The notes: a model not told the origin generated them from the letters alone. Numbered from the stretch's first letter, positions 8,217-17,253 are shown. The stretch: DNA of 32,261 nucleotides from an uncultured Arsenicibacter sp. (GCF_945952095.1 NZ_CAMFHL010000060.1:1-32261), one strand, 5' to 3'. Translations and numbers: made by a program.

Positions 8217-9098
8217 TCAGCGGGCCGGCTCGTTTGGTCGCTGCGGTCCCTGATTGATTACCTTACGGGTTTGTAAATCAAATTTCTGTCCTTTGCTAAG
8301 AAAGTAAAACGGACCTCCGGTGCTGTTTTGTCCCGAAGGATATTTTGTATTCCCGGCAATTTGGTTTGCTTCATAAATGCCGACAAACGAGGCTCCGATC
8401 ACCTCAAACGTATTCTGCTGGACCACAACGGCCGTACTTTCATCAATGCCGATTCCTAACAGCTCAGGACGGGTTTTAATGACATCAATCAGGTCAAACT
8501 GCCGGTTACGGCGTAGTACGTGCTGATCGATGGTCACATTATGGATAAAATCCAGTCCCTGCGTATGATCGCCGATCATGATCGCGTTTCCTTTGGTATC
8601 GCCGCGGACCATAAACGATCCCAGAATCGTTGCCCCAGCCGATGTTCCGCCGATCACACCGCCCCGTGCCAGCACATTGTTAAACTCTTTGTGTGCGAGC
8701 GTATTCAGGTACGAATCTGCCAGACGCCAGTGCCGGCCACCCACAAACCACACTCCGGTAGCCGTTTTAAGCGGCTCCACAAAAGACTCCTTGCCGGCTT
8801 CCTTCGGGTCGCGGGTGTGCAGTACCGTCACCTGTTTCACACCCAGCGAAAGCAGTTTTTCCTTTTCGCGGGAAGGTGCGGCAGCGCTTGAATCATCCCC
8901 CGCCGTCGGAATCACGACAATGTGGGCATTGGCTGCTCCACCGGCCAGTTCGATAAACCGGTTCCATAGTTCAGGGCCCATATTACCACCCCCGACAATG
9001 ACCAGAGCTCCTTTTTCAGGACCAACGGTTTTGGTTTGTGCCTGAACCAGTGTCGTGGTGGTCAGGATGACAGCGATCAGCCAAACGAGCTTTTTCAT
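8217..9098 (-). CDS. Secreted cyanophycinase-like peptidase (family S51)
   Basis: This 293-residue protein starts with a signal peptide (MKKLVWLIAVILTTTTLVQA, cleavage near residue 20), so it should act in the periplasm or outside the cell. The body matches peptidase family S51: GALVIVGGGNM near the start, VVIPTAGDDS, FVGGRHWRLADSY, and the nucleophile elbow IGGTSAGA with Ser153. GIGIDESTAVVV further on is also typical. Cyanophycinases cut the beta-Asp-Arg polymer cyanophycin into dipeptides, but many homologues in Bacteroidota have no proven substrate. The ATG at 9098 is preferred over upstream Met codons because it begins the signal peptide and follows the SusD stop (9100-9102) by one base. 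It is the third gene of a SusC-SusD-peptidase operon, which suggests a peptide-like ligand for the pair. Confidence 0.85.
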   Translation of the reverse strand: MKKLVWLIAVILTTTTLVQAQTKTVGPEKGALVIVGGGNMGPELWNRFIELAGGAANAHIVVIPTAGDDSSAAAPSREKEKLLSLGVKQVTVLHTRDPKEAGKESFVEPLKTATGVWFVGGRHWRLADSYLNTLAHKEFNNVLARGGVIGGTSAGATILGSFMVRGDTKGNAIMIGDHTQGLDFIHNVTIDQHVLRRNRQFDLIDVIKTRPELLGIGIDESTAVVVQQNTFEVIGASFVGIYEANQIAGNTKYPSGQNSTGGPFYFLSKGQKFDLQTRKVINQGPQRPNEPAR

Positions 9099-9099
9099 G

Positions 9100-10443
9100 T
9101 TAATACCCTGCATTTTGTGTAAGTGCTTTGTCTGCCAGAATTTCGCTGTTTGGAATCGGGAAAACAAATTTATTGGCATCAGAAATGCCTAAAACTGCCG
9201 TTGCCCGCCCCGTGCGGACGAGGTTAAACCACCGGTCGGCTTCGAACGGAAACTCTACCTGCCGCTCCTTTTCGATGGCCAGTAACAAATCGGCCGCCGT
9301 AGACGCCGTTGACAGGGGTACACCGGCACGGTCGCGGATGGCGTTCAGGTCGGCCAGAGCAGTGGCAAGTTTGCTTTGCTGTGCCCGCGCTTCGGACCGG
9401 ATAAGGTACAGTTCGGCAATCCGGATCAGGTAGGCCGGATCGGTGCCGGTTGGTGTGCGGTAATACAGTTTGCCATACCACAGGTTACCGGGAGGAGCCG
9501 TTTGCGCAATCAGTTCTTTGCGGTTACCCCCTACGTTCGCATCATTGAGCAGGGTGACCAGCTGCGCGTTAGGTGCCCATTCGCGGCGGCCGCTCAGTGC
9601 CGGCGGTAACCACCAGTTAAAATGTCCGTTTTTAAACGAGTTGGAATAAGCAATTTCAAGGACTGACTCATTGGTATTCACTGCGTTATTAGCAAAGAAA
9701 GCGCTGTAGGGTTTCACCAGTTTATACGACGCGGCATCGTCGATCAGCTTTGTCGCGTAGGTCTCGGCCTGAGCCCATTCCTTGCGGTACAGGTGGTAAC
9801 GGGCACGCAGCGCCCAGACCGTTTTCCGCGTTACACGGTTGCGGTTGGTCGTTTCGGTGAGCAGCGGCTCGGCGTCCGTCAGATCTTTCAGGACCTGCGC
9901 ATAGGTAGCATCTGCTGTGCTGCGCGGAATGCCGGTGTTATCAGACGGCTTCTTCGTCGCCTGTAAAACCAGCTGAATACCGCCCCAGCCGCGTACCAGG
10001 TCAAAATACGACAGTGCCCGGATGGCCAGTGCCTCGCCCTGAATCTGTGATTTCCGCGTCGCGGTCAGTAACGGATCGTTCAGGTTCGGGACCGTTTCCA
10101 GCAGGTAATTCGCAGCCAGAATGGTCCGGTAGATCGACTGCCAGGCCGACCCGACATACCCGTTATCGGCCGTTACTTTCCGTGCCGTAATTTCCTGGGG
10201 TGCTCCCTGCGAGCCTGTCCACTGAATATCGCCGCCGGACAGATAAGACAGCGCCGGGAAGTTTGATCCGTAATAGCCGTCGCTGCCAAGCCGGTTATAC
10301 AAACCGTTCAGGGCTACTTCGGCGGAGTTTGCATTGGTAATCGCCAGGGATTCATCGACCTGTAATTGAGGCTGCACATCCAGAAAGTATTTGCAGCCGG
10401 TCAGTATCCATAAAAACGGTACCAGAATAATGTATTTTTTCAT
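9100..10443 (-). CDS. SusD/RagB-family outer-membrane lipoprotein (first pair)
   Basis: This 447-residue surface lipoprotein is predicted to capture ligand above its SusC partner. The start at 10443 (MKKYIILVPFLWILTGCKYF) gives a lipoprotein signal with lipidation at Cys17. The body has the family's TPR-like features, including VALNGLYNRLG, GEALAIRALSYFDLVRGWGG, YLIRIAELYLIRSEARAQQ, ATALADLNAIRDRAG and the end FPIPNSEILADKALTQNAGY. The length is in the normal range for the family. An in-frame ATG further upstream (10521) would overlap the SusC gene and put 26 non-signal residues in front of the lipoprotein signal, so it was rejected. The gene is 16 bases downstream of the SusC stop and is followed by the cyanophycinase-like peptidase. 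Confidence 0.93.
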   Translation of the reverse strand: MKKYIILVPFLWILTGCKYFLDVQPQLQVDESLAITNANSAEVALNGLYNRLGSDGYYGSNFPALSYLSGGDIQWTGSQGAPQEITARKVTADNGYVGSAWQSIYRTILAANYLLETVPNLNDPLLTATRKSQIQGEALAIRALSYFDLVRGWGGIQLVLQATKKPSDNTGIPRSTADATYAQVLKDLTDAEPLLTETTNRNRVTRKTVWALRARYHLYRKEWAQAETYATKLIDDAASYKLVKPYSAFFANNAVNTNESVLEIAYSNSFKNGHFNWWLPPALSGRREWAPNAQLVTLLNDANVGGNRKELIAQTAPPGNLWYGKLYYRTPTGTDPAYLIRIAELYLIRSEARAQQSKLATALADLNAIRDRAGVPLSTASTAADLLLAIEKERQVEFPFEADRWFNLVRTGRATAVLGISDANKFVFPIPNSEILADKALTQNAGY

Positions 10444-10459
10444 AAAAAGCTGCTGACTA

Positions 10460-13400
10460 TCAGAGTGTGAGGTTAATACCGAATTGTGCCGTGCGTGGCA
10501 GTGGCGGTGTTCCAAGGTCATACCCCTGCGTGGTCTGGTTGCCGGTTACGTTTACTTCCGGATCCGGCCCCTGGTACTTGCTTAACAGCCAGAGGTTCGA
10601 CCCGTTGTAGTATACCCGTGCCGACGTTACGCCGATCCGCTGTAAAATCCGTTTCGGAATCGTATAGCCAAGCACAATGCTGTTCAGGCGGATAAAGGAC
10701 GCATCTTCGATAAACCGGCTCGTCGGGCTGAGGTTGTAGTTATTGCCGATGGTCGTAATCCGTGGTACGTCCGTAATATCGCCCGGCTTCTGCCAGCGGT
10801 TCAGCTGATTTTTGTTGATAGCGCGGCGGTCATCGCGGGTGCCACCCGATTCATGGAAGAACCGGTTATTGTTGTAGGTTTTGCCGCCGTACGAGAAATT
10901 GACGAAAACGGACAGATCAAAGCCTTTGTAGGTCAGCGTGTTGTTGAGGCCACCCACAATTTTAGGCAATGCCGTACCGACAAACTGCCGGTCAGCAGCC
11001 GTCAGGTTGCCGTCTTTGTTATAATCGTCATACACAGCGTCGCCGGTTTCCGGGTTCACATACAGCTGCTTGTAGACGAAAAAGGCATGGAACGGATACC
11101 CCTGCTGCATGCGTTCGGTGGCATAGCTGGCATCTACCGGCAGGGAAAGTTTTTCAATCCGGTTCCGGTTGGTTGAGATGTTAAAACCAGTGTTCCACTG
11201 CAGGCCCGCCCGTTCAATATTGACAGTATTAATGCCAAGTTCAAGGCCCTTATTGCTGATCTCGCCGTCGTTCCGGTAAATAGACGCGAAGCCTGAGCTT
11301 TGCGGCAGCGGCACCTGCAGCAGCAGATCATACGTGTATTTTGAGTAAGCATTGACCTCCACTGACACGCGGTTATTCCACAGACCGATGTTCAGACCGG
11401 CGTTGGCCTGGCGGGTTGTTTCCCACTTCAGGTCCGGATTCGCCAGCTGCACCGGGAAGGTTCCCGGATTGTCCTGGTAGTTATAGCCGCCACCCCACAA
11501 ACCACGTGACGCATAGTTATCAATACCATTCTGATTGCCGGTCCAGCCCACGCTCGCCCGCAGTTTCAGGTCGCTGATGGCAGGTACGTTCTGCAGAAAA
11601 TTCTCCTGTTTGATCTGCCAGGCAACGCCAGCCGAGGGGAAATAACCCCATTTGTTGTTGGTTCCGAAGCGCGAAGAGGCATCAGCCCGCAAGCTGGCTT
11701 CGATAAAGTATTTTTTGGCGAAGTTGTAATCCACACGGCCGAATACAGAAACCAGATTGTTCTGCCCGCGGGTTGACGACGACGTGGTTACCGATGCCGA
11801 TGCAATCTGTTTGAAGGCGTCCGACGGGAAGTTTGTCCCCTGTGCCAGCGTCTGCGTGGCAGTACTGCCCTGAACAGAGTTACCGAGCAGCGCTCCGAAC
11901 GTGTGTCTGCCGCCAAAGCTGTGCCGGTAGTTCAGCGTCTGCTCATTAATCCAGATCAGGTTGTTACTGATGCTGGAAGTAGCGAGGCCCTTGCTGGCAC
12001 TGCCCCGGTTGGTCAGCGTATTCCAGTATTCATATTCGTCATAATTGTTGTAGTCGATGCTCCAGCTTGACCGGAATTTCAGGCCGTCGATGATGTCGTA
12101 CTCGCCATACAGGTTGCCGATGTAACGGGTACTGATCGAATGCATGTCGGTATTATTGATCAGCACATCCAGGTTATCGAAACCGGCCCATTTAGCATAC
12201 GAACCGTCCGAATTGAATTTGGGCAGGTACGTCGGCGTGTGCAGTGCTGCCTGAAGGATACCACCCTGCGGGCCATCACCGACCCGCGCATTGGTGCGGT
12301 CGGAGCGGGAAAGAATATTGCTGGAACCGATCCGGATTTTGCGGTTCAGTTCATGGTCCAGGTTTATTTTCAGACTGGCCCGCTGAAAGTCGTTGGTACG
12401 CAGTGTTGCCTGCTGGCTTGTATACCCGCCACCGATATAAAACCGCGTCTGCTGATTGCCACCCGACACCGACAGGTCATAATTGCGGAGGGCACCGGCA
12501 CGGAAAATATCGCCCAGGCGGTCATAGGTTGGCTGCTCTTCCGGCAGGCCACGGCCTGCGACACCGTTAACCAGCTGGTCTTTGGGCCGGAAAGGCCGGG
12601 TGGCAAACGGCTTACCGTCATTTACCCAGGCTTCGTTGATGATGGTCGCGTGTTCGGGGCCTGAGACCAGGTCCCACAATTTGGGTGCCCACGACTCCCC
12701 TGCCGAAGCGTTCAGAGAAACCTTTGTTTTTGTGTTGTAAGCGCCCCGTTTGGTCGTGATAACCACCACCCCGTTTGCTGCCCTGGCCCCGTAAATAGCG
12801 GTTGCCTCGGCATCTTTCAGGATCGAAATGGATTCTATATCCGCCGGGTTAATGTCTGCCAGCGGGTTATTCGACTGCCCCTGGGTTGTGATTTTTTGTA
12901 ACGACTGGTTGTTAACGAAGACACCGTCAATCACGTAGAGCGGATCGTTGCTGGCGTTAATGGAGGTGTTTCCCCGAATACGGAAATAGATTCCGTCACC
13001 GGGTACACCGGTATTCGACGATACCTGGACACCGGCAACCCGCCCCTGCAATTGTTGTTCGAAGCTGGCTACGGGACGGTTTCTGATGTCTTCTGCATTG
13101 ATCTGTGTAACAGCACCAACCAGATTTTTACGGTCCTGCGTACCATAACCAACCACCACAATCTCACTCAGCTGCCGCTCATCGGTCTCCAGCCGGACGG
13201 TCAGGTTACCTTTACTACCGGCCACCGGCAGCTCCTGCGTTTTGTGCCCGATAAACGAAAAGACGAGGACAGCATCAGGATCAGCCTCGATCCGGAAAGC
13301 CCCGCTTGCATCACTGACCGTTCCGCGCGTGGTGCCTTTCAAGGTAATACTTACCCCCGGCAGTGGTTCTCCTTTTGCATCGGTTACTTTTCCCTGGATT

Positions 13401-13576
13401 GGTTGCACTGCTACCCTGGTCATTGCCTGCGGCATCGCGTTGGGTACAGCCGTTGCCTGAGCCGGATGCAATCCGGCAATTGTCAGTCCGATCAGTAGAG
13501 GAGCCGCCGCCATACCGGAAGGCATAAGCCACTGCTCCTTCTTCTTACTTACATGCTTGTAAATCAACTGCTTCAT
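10460..13576 (-). CDS. SusC/RagA-family TonB-dependent transporter (first pair)
   Basis: This outer-membrane importer has 1038 residues from the ATG at 13576. The N terminus (MKQLIYKHVSKKKEQW, then a hydrophobic stretch to about residue 43) acts as the signal. A CarboxypepD_reg-like domain follows (about 58-130, QGKVTDAKGEPLPGVSITLKG), then the SusC signature LSEIVVVGYGTQ (136-147), the plug domain with RIRGNTSINASNDPLYVIDG and the ILKDAEATAIYGARAANGVV motif, and a C-terminal beta barrel ending in FGINLTL. An earlier in-frame Met at 13702 lies inside the folded leader and gives no signal peptide, so 13576 is chosen. The gene heads an operon with SusD and an S51 peptidase. No anti-sigma-interacting STN domain is visible. 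The ligand is not known. Confidence 0.94.
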   Translation of the reverse strand: MKQLIYKHVSKKKEQWLMPSGMAAAPLLIGLTIAGLHPAQATAVPNAMPQAMTRVAVQPIQGKVTDAKGEPLPGVSITLKGTTRGTVSDASGAFRIEADPDAVLVFSFIGHKTQELPVAGSKGNLTVRLETDERQLSEIVVVGYGTQDRKNLVGAVTQINAEDIRNRPVASFEQQLQGRVAGVQVSSNTGVPGDGIYFRIRGNTSINASNDPLYVIDGVFVNNQSLQKITTQGQSNNPLADINPADIESISILKDAEATAIYGARAANGVVVITTKRGAYNTKTKVSLNASAGESWAPKLWDLVSGPEHATIINEAWVNDGKPFATRPFRPKDQLVNGVAGRGLPEEQPTYDRLGDIFRAGALRNYDLSVSGGNQQTRFYIGGGYTSQQATLRTNDFQRASLKINLDHELNRKIRIGSSNILSRSDRTNARVGDGPQGGILQAALHTPTYLPKFNSDGSYAKWAGFDNLDVLINNTDMHSISTRYIGNLYGEYDIIDGLKFRSSWSIDYNNYDEYEYWNTLTNRGSASKGLATSSISNNLIWINEQTLNYRHSFGGRHTFGALLGNSVQGSTATQTLAQGTNFPSDAFKQIASASVTTSSSTRGQNNLVSVFGRVDYNFAKKYFIEASLRADASSRFGTNNKWGYFPSAGVAWQIKQENFLQNVPAISDLKLRASVGWTGNQNGIDNYASRGLWGGGYNYQDNPGTFPVQLANPDLKWETTRQANAGLNIGLWNNRVSVEVNAYSKYTYDLLLQVPLPQSSGFASIYRNDGEISNKGLELGINTVNIERAGLQWNTGFNISTNRNRIEKLSLPVDASYATERMQQGYPFHAFFVYKQLYVNPETGDAVYDDYNKDGNLTAADRQFVGTALPKIVGGLNNTLTYKGFDLSVFVNFSYGGKTYNNNRFFHESGGTRDDRRAINKNQLNRWQKPGDITDVPRITTIGNNYNLSPTSRFIEDASFIRLNSIVLGYTIPKRILQRIGVTSARVYYNGSNLWLLSKYQGPDPEVNVTGNQTTQGYDLGTPPLPRTAQFGINLTL

Positions 13577-13644
13577 GTTTGAATTTATGCCGGCATCTGT
13601 CGATGCCTTTTGTTGAATCCGGTTAATGAAGTGTGGTTCGGGTA

Positions 13645-13764
13645 AATAACTTCGGTGACAGGCAGGTTCATTTTCTGTTGACTGATTCCTCCGAGCCTGC
13701 ATTTCTTAGGTCTCAGCTGTACATGAATGAAAGGGCCCCTCCTGCCGTATTCACCGAAGTTATT
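13645..13764 (-). promoter_or_regulatory. Folded 5' leader of the first SusC gene
   Basis: On the minus strand, nested helices are possible. The outer 14-bp helix is AATAACTTCGGTGA (13645-13658) with 13751-13764. A 6-bp helix GGCAGG (13661-13666) pairs with 13741-13746. A further 6-bp helix joins 13667-13672 and 13726-13731. An apical hairpin pairs 13691-13697 with 13709-13716. The element ends 68 bases upstream of the SusC ATG. It is probably transcribed as leader RNA and may control expression. It does not match any riboswitch that I can identify. Confidence 0.5.
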
Positions 13765-13991
13765 CGTTTAGTTCCTATATTATATCTATTCTATATAATT
13801 AATAGATTAATAGTGTCTAATTAAGCATGATCCGATTAGAAAGCATTTAATCTGTTTAAAAAAGGAAATAAATCCGATCTGTTAGCGCACAGAAGTTAAG
13901 AAACGCTGCACAGTGATATCAACAATGACCGGTAGTTCTGACTTCCGGCAGGAAGCAGCAACGTTACCCGTATCATGGTTACTTTATCAAT

Positions 13992-14013
13992 AATTACTGT
14001 GCAGGCAGTAATT
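13992..14013. promoter_or_regulatory. 8-bp dyad, possible operator
   Basis: The arms AATTACTG (13992-13999) and CAGTAATT (14006-14013) are separated by TGCAGG. The site lies in the long gap upstream of the first SusC gene and downstream of the TPR gene. It could be a regulator-binding site or a weak transcript-end hairpin. No T tract follows on the minus strand. Confidence 0.3.
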
Positions 14014-14132
14014 GAAGAACGGTGTAAAGTTAATTGGCATTTTTTCAGGAATGCAAACGCTTAGCATACTTTTTTAATAGAAAATGAATAGATATTAGTT
14101 AAATACAATAAATAGTAAATATAATTTTGTGC

Positions 14133-15614
14133 TCAGATAGCTGTTATTGCCGATATGGCAGCTTTGGCTTTATTGTCAATGGAGTTTTTGTATTCATGTT
14201 TTTCGTACGTAATCGCTTTTCCGAAATACTCAATCGCCAGCTGATTATTACGACGGGATTGATAAATATAGCCTAACTGCAGGCATGAACTGGCTCCGAC
14301 ATGGTCCTGTTTGTCGGCCAGGGCCACGGCGCGCTGAAAGTAAGGTATGGCCTTTTCATGCTCGTTCAGCTTCTGCTGTATCCGGCCCTTCCGGAAATTC
14401 AGCTCAGCCCGCTCCGCCTGTGTCGGCAGAGACAATTCCGTGATGCCGGCAATGGTGGCCCACGCTTCCCGAAAATATCCCCCGTCGGACTGAAAACGGG
14501 CTTTTAACAAAAGCGGGTCAGGCAGCGTATGGGTACCGGCATAATCAGCGTAAAATTTCTGGGCTACCTTATCCGATTCCGTCAAGGCCTTTCCGGTTTT
14601 CGGAATGGCATCCAGGTAGCCACGGGCCGCTTTTTCATCGCCCGATAACCAGCCGGCCATAGCCAGCCTGAACAGCACATCTTTCCGGAACGACTGCCCG
14701 TGGAAAGTTGTCTGAAAACGTGTGTAGTGTTTTGTTGCGAGGGGATACTGCCCGCGCTGCAGGGCGATATCGGCCAGATACTGGTCATAGACAGGCATCG
14801 GCAGGTAGTCACTGCCGGCAGGCCTTTTCTGAATCAGTGCATATGCATTGTCGCTTTGGTTGTCCTTCAGATAAAGGGCCGCACCCATAAAATTCACGGC
14901 GAGGTTTTCGGGATGTGCCTGCACAAAACGTGCTAATTCCAGCCGGTTCTGATTGGTCAGACCGATGACAAACCCGTTGACAAAAAAACGGTAAAATGCG
15001 GCTTCGTCACCGAACACCGGATCGTGGGTGGCTCTCTCAAGCTCAGAAAGTCCCTGGCGTACATTTCCTTTCAGGCCGAGCAGACGGGTGATCCACCGGA
15101 AATTATCCGGAACCGATCCGATCAGAACATGCATTACACCCAGTGTTTTCAGGTTGGGGGTAAAGTCGGGAAACGCTTTCTGGTTTTCAACCAGTAATTT
15201 ATAGGCGGCGATGGCATGCTGACCGGCTTTTAATTCATGGCCGAATTTCATACACAGCAATGCCCGGTGAAAACTAACCTCCGCCTGCAGGAAACGGGTA
15301 TACGGGGATGATTCAGGCAACGTTTCGAGCTGGTCAAGCCGCGTATCCTGCACGTCGGCCAGCCGCTCGAACTCCCGCTGGTTTTCGGTGGTAAAGACCT
15401 GAATCAGATCTGCATAATCTTCCAGCATCAGCCGGAACCCGTTGCCGGCCGGCTCAAGTGCGAGCCGTTGCCGCGCATTCCGGATCCTGAACTGGGTCAG
15501 TTCGGTATAGGCTGCCCGGCAGTTCGGGGAAAACGCATCGCCTGCTGCCTGTGTACCGTTTCCAGAAGAAAATACCGGCATTAACAGTACGGTGAGCATG
15601 TACAGATACCTCAT
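14133..15614 (-). CDS. Secreted TPR-repeat protein of unknown role
   Basis: This 493-residue protein begins with a signal peptide (MRYLYMLTVLLMPVFSSGNG). The rest is alpha-helical. The clearest TPR units lie in the C-terminal part: AERAELNFRKGRIQQKLNEHEKAIPYFQRA, then VGASSCLQLGYIYQSRRNNQLAIEYFGKA. A conserved-looking stretch in the first half, LKTLGVMHVLIGSVPDNFRWITRLLG, is reminiscent of TPR proteins common in Cytophagales, but I know no function for it. TPR domains usually mediate protein-protein contact. The start at 15614 is 3 bases after the stop of the short-chain dehydrogenase, so it is the last gene of a three-gene minus-strand operon with that enzyme and the dioxygenase-like gene. 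It may be a periplasmic scaffold. Confidence 0.8.
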   Translation of the reverse strand: MRYLYMLTVLLMPVFSSGNGTQAAGDAFSPNCRAAYTELTQFRIRNARQRLALEPAGNGFRLMLEDYADLIQVFTTENQREFERLADVQDTRLDQLETLPESSPYTRFLQAEVSFHRALLCMKFGHELKAGQHAIAAYKLLVENQKAFPDFTPNLKTLGVMHVLIGSVPDNFRWITRLLGLKGNVRQGLSELERATHDPVFGDEAAFYRFFVNGFVIGLTNQNRLELARFVQAHPENLAVNFMGAALYLKDNQSDNAYALIQKRPAGSDYLPMPVYDQYLADIALQRGQYPLATKHYTRFQTTFHGQSFRKDVLFRLAMAGWLSGDEKAARGYLDAIPKTGKALTESDKVAQKFYADYAGTHTLPDPLLLKARFQSDGGYFREAWATIAGITELSLPTQAERAELNFRKGRIQQKLNEHEKAIPYFQRAVALADKQDHVGASSCLQLGYIYQSRRNNQLAIEYFGKAITYEKHEYKNSIDNKAKAAISAITAI

Positions 15615-15617
15615 GCA

Positions 15618-16400
15618 TCAGTCTTTAGGTTCATAGATATTACCAACTACAGAAGCGACAAACGACTCGGGGAAAAACCGGGGTAATACGGTACCTACCT
15701 TGTTTATAAAGCCGGCCACGACTTCCGCTTTGTGATTGAAGAGGGCTTCGACTCCGATTCTGGCAACTTCCTCAGGTTTCATATTAACCTTGTCGGCCGT
15801 TTTACGGATCGATTCACCCATACGGGCACGGTTAACGAAATCCGTATCGGTACTGCCCGGACTCAGGCACGTAACCGACACCGGTGAATGACGCAGTTCA
15901 TGGCGTAATCCCCTTGTAAAGGAAACCACGAATGATTTAGACGCTGCGTACACGTTCACATACGGTACCGTCTGGTAAGCGGTGGTGCTGCCCACGTTCA
16001 GCAGGTAGCTTTTAGGCTGCTGCTGGAGTACAGGAATAAAATAATGGCAGATCGACAGTACTGCATTAATATTCACATTGATCAGTTCGAGGTGTTCTTC
16101 CAGCGGAATCTGGCTGAAATAGCCGTTAACCCCAAAACCGGCATTGTTAATCACAACAGTAAGCCGGGCATGAAAGGGAGTTGTCCAGATAAAAATACGT
16201 TTGGCAGCATCAGGGGCCGAGAGGTCCTGGATAAGCAATTCAACTTTTATCCCGAATTCTTTTCGAAGTTGCCGGGCAACAAGCTGTAGTTCGTCTTCTG
16301 CCTTATCGATCAGCAGCAGATCGAAATGCCGCCCGGCAAGTTCTGCGGCAATGGCCTTACCAATTCCTTTTGCTGCCCCGGTTACGAGTGCGTATGACAT
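15618..16400 (-). CDS. Short-chain dehydrogenase/reductase (SDR)
   Basis: This is a classical SDR of 260 residues. The cofactor-binding motif TGAAKGIG (7-14) is followed by the structural motif NNAG (85-88) and the catalytic set Ser138, Tyr151 and Lys155 (YAASK). An acidic residue after the second beta strand (LLLIDKAED) suggests NAD(H) rather than NADP(H) preference, but this is uncertain. The C-terminal part (AEVVAGFINKVGTVLPRFFP) resembles membrane-associated SDRs acting on lipids or steroids. It lies between the dioxygenase-like gene (21-base gap) and the TPR gene (3-base gap). Together these could hydroxylate and then oxidise the same molecule. The substrate is unknown. Confidence 0.9.
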   Translation of the reverse strand: MSYALVTGAAKGIGKAIAAELAGRHFDLLLIDKAEDELQLVARQLRKEFGIKVELLIQDLSAPDAAKRIFIWTTPFHARLTVVINNAGFGVNGYFSQIPLEEHLELINVNINAVLSICHYFIPVLQQQPKSYLLNVGSTTAYQTVPYVNVYAASKSFVVSFTRGLRHELRHSPVSVTCLSPGSTDTDFVNRARMGESIRKTADKVNMKPEEVARIGVEALFNHKAEVVAGFINKVGTVLPRFFPESFVASVVGNIYEPKD

Positions 16401-16421
16401 GCGTATGCTGTTGTAGAGGTA

Positions 16422-17237
16422 TTAACTAATAACGAAACTGGCCAGGTGCTGATAGAACGGTGTTCTGCTTCTGGCATGTTTGGGCTGGTATTTACCCGTA
16501 ATAACCGGAATATACATGACCCGACGACGGCTTTGTGCTCCTTCAAACGGCGACTGCTGAACACGGTGCCAGAGACTGCCGTTGTGGATCGTCAGGTCAC
16601 CCGCTTCAATTTCCAGCGCGACTTCATTGGGATCCGGATTATGGTCCATAAACTGACGTTTATAGAAGAGCGTTTGCAGAATATTCTGTTTATGGGTACC
16701 CGGCAGTACCCGTAACCCTCCGTTTGACGACGGACAGTCATCCAGGTGGAGTCCTACGTTCAGCATTGGCATGATCCGCTGGCCCAGAAACAAATCCCTC
16801 GGACTGTCGGTGTGCCAGCCCATTTGTGAAAAGCTGCTGTATTGCGACCTCACGTAATGGTTAACGACCAGCCCGTCTTTTTCATCTTCACTGATCCGCC
16901 CTTCGTATGGTCCCAGAAATCCCGTTAGTGCGTGTAGCCGCTCATCTTTAATAAATTCATTGAGCACGGGGCTGAATTGATTGGCAAAGGCAAACCGCTG
17001 CACAATCCGGTTATTATTTTCATCCTTCCCGTATTTAATGGGCACTCCGTTAATTTTTTCCAGATTAGTATCAATCCATTTTTTTTCAATCTGTTGTAAT
17101 TCGTTTACAAAAGACCGGATTGCGTCTTTATTAACAAATCCCTTAAAATGAATGAATCCGTTTTTATCAAAGAAGGCAACTTGTTCTGCGGTTAATTTTC
17201 CCGAAAACCGGAACGTCTGGTATGTTTTTGATGACAT
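16422..17237 (-). CDS. Phytanoyl-CoA dioxygenase (PhyH) family Fe(II)/2-oxoglutarate oxygenase
   Basis: This 271-residue protein has the PhyH-family jelly-roll pattern. The iron-binding triad is His142 and Asp144 in MGWHTDSP and His224 in LWHRVQQ, and one of the Arg residues at 237-239 would hold 2-oxoglutarate. GGLRVLPGTHKQN (173-185) is a typical strand-loop motif of the family. These enzymes hydroxylate lipids, ectoine, halogenated compounds and other small molecules, so the substrate cannot be assigned. No signal peptide is present, which indicates a cytoplasmic enzyme. It is the first gene of the operon with SDR and TPR genes. A perfect 16-bp dyad (17254-17269) lies 16 bases upstream of its ATG. 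The 825-base AT-rich gap behind it contains the likely promoter. Confidence 0.87.
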   Translation of the reverse strand: MSSKTYQTFRFSGKLTAEQVAFFDKNGFIHFKGFVNKDAIRSFVNELQQIEKKWIDTNLEKINGVPIKYGKDENNNRIVQRFAFANQFSPVLNEFIKDERLHALTGFLGPYEGRISEDEKDGLVVNHYVRSQYSSFSQMGWHTDSPRDLFLGQRIMPMLNVGLHLDDCPSSNGGLRVLPGTHKQNILQTLFYKRQFMDHNPDPNEVALEIEAGDLTIHNGSLWHRVQQSPFEGAQSRRRVMYIPVITGKYQPKHARSRTPFYQHLASFVIS

Positions 17238-17253
17238 GATTTTATAATATCTA

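Larger units (their letters stand above)
13577..14132. other. Intergenic region with folded leader and AT-rich dyads
   Basis: This 556-base gap lies between the TPR gene and the first SusC gene, both on the minus strand. The SusC-proximal part (13645-13764) can fold into a long hairpin listed separately. The part from 13766 to about 13860 is AT-rich and holds TATATCTATTCTATA (13781-13795), whose reverse complement recurs at 17561-17575. It is the likely promoter region. An 8-bp dyad, AATTACTG (13992-13999) with CAGTAATT (14006-14013), lies further upstream. I see no convincing gene. Confidence 0.6.

Noticed and set aside
12140..12664. 174-residue open frame on the plus strand
   Set aside because: It is antisense to the first SusC barrel and shows no recognisable protein features.
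9100..13576. Hybrid two-component or sigma/anti-sigma control of the SusCD pairs
   Set aside because: No HTCS, ECF sigma or FecR-like gene is present, and neither SusC shows an N-terminal STN domain.
13673..13730. TPP riboswitch in the first SusC leader
   Set aside because: CTGAGA and GAACCTG-like words occur on the minus strand, but the conserved 3' core of the thi-box and the expected helices are missing, and SusC with an S51 peptidase is not a thiamine operon.
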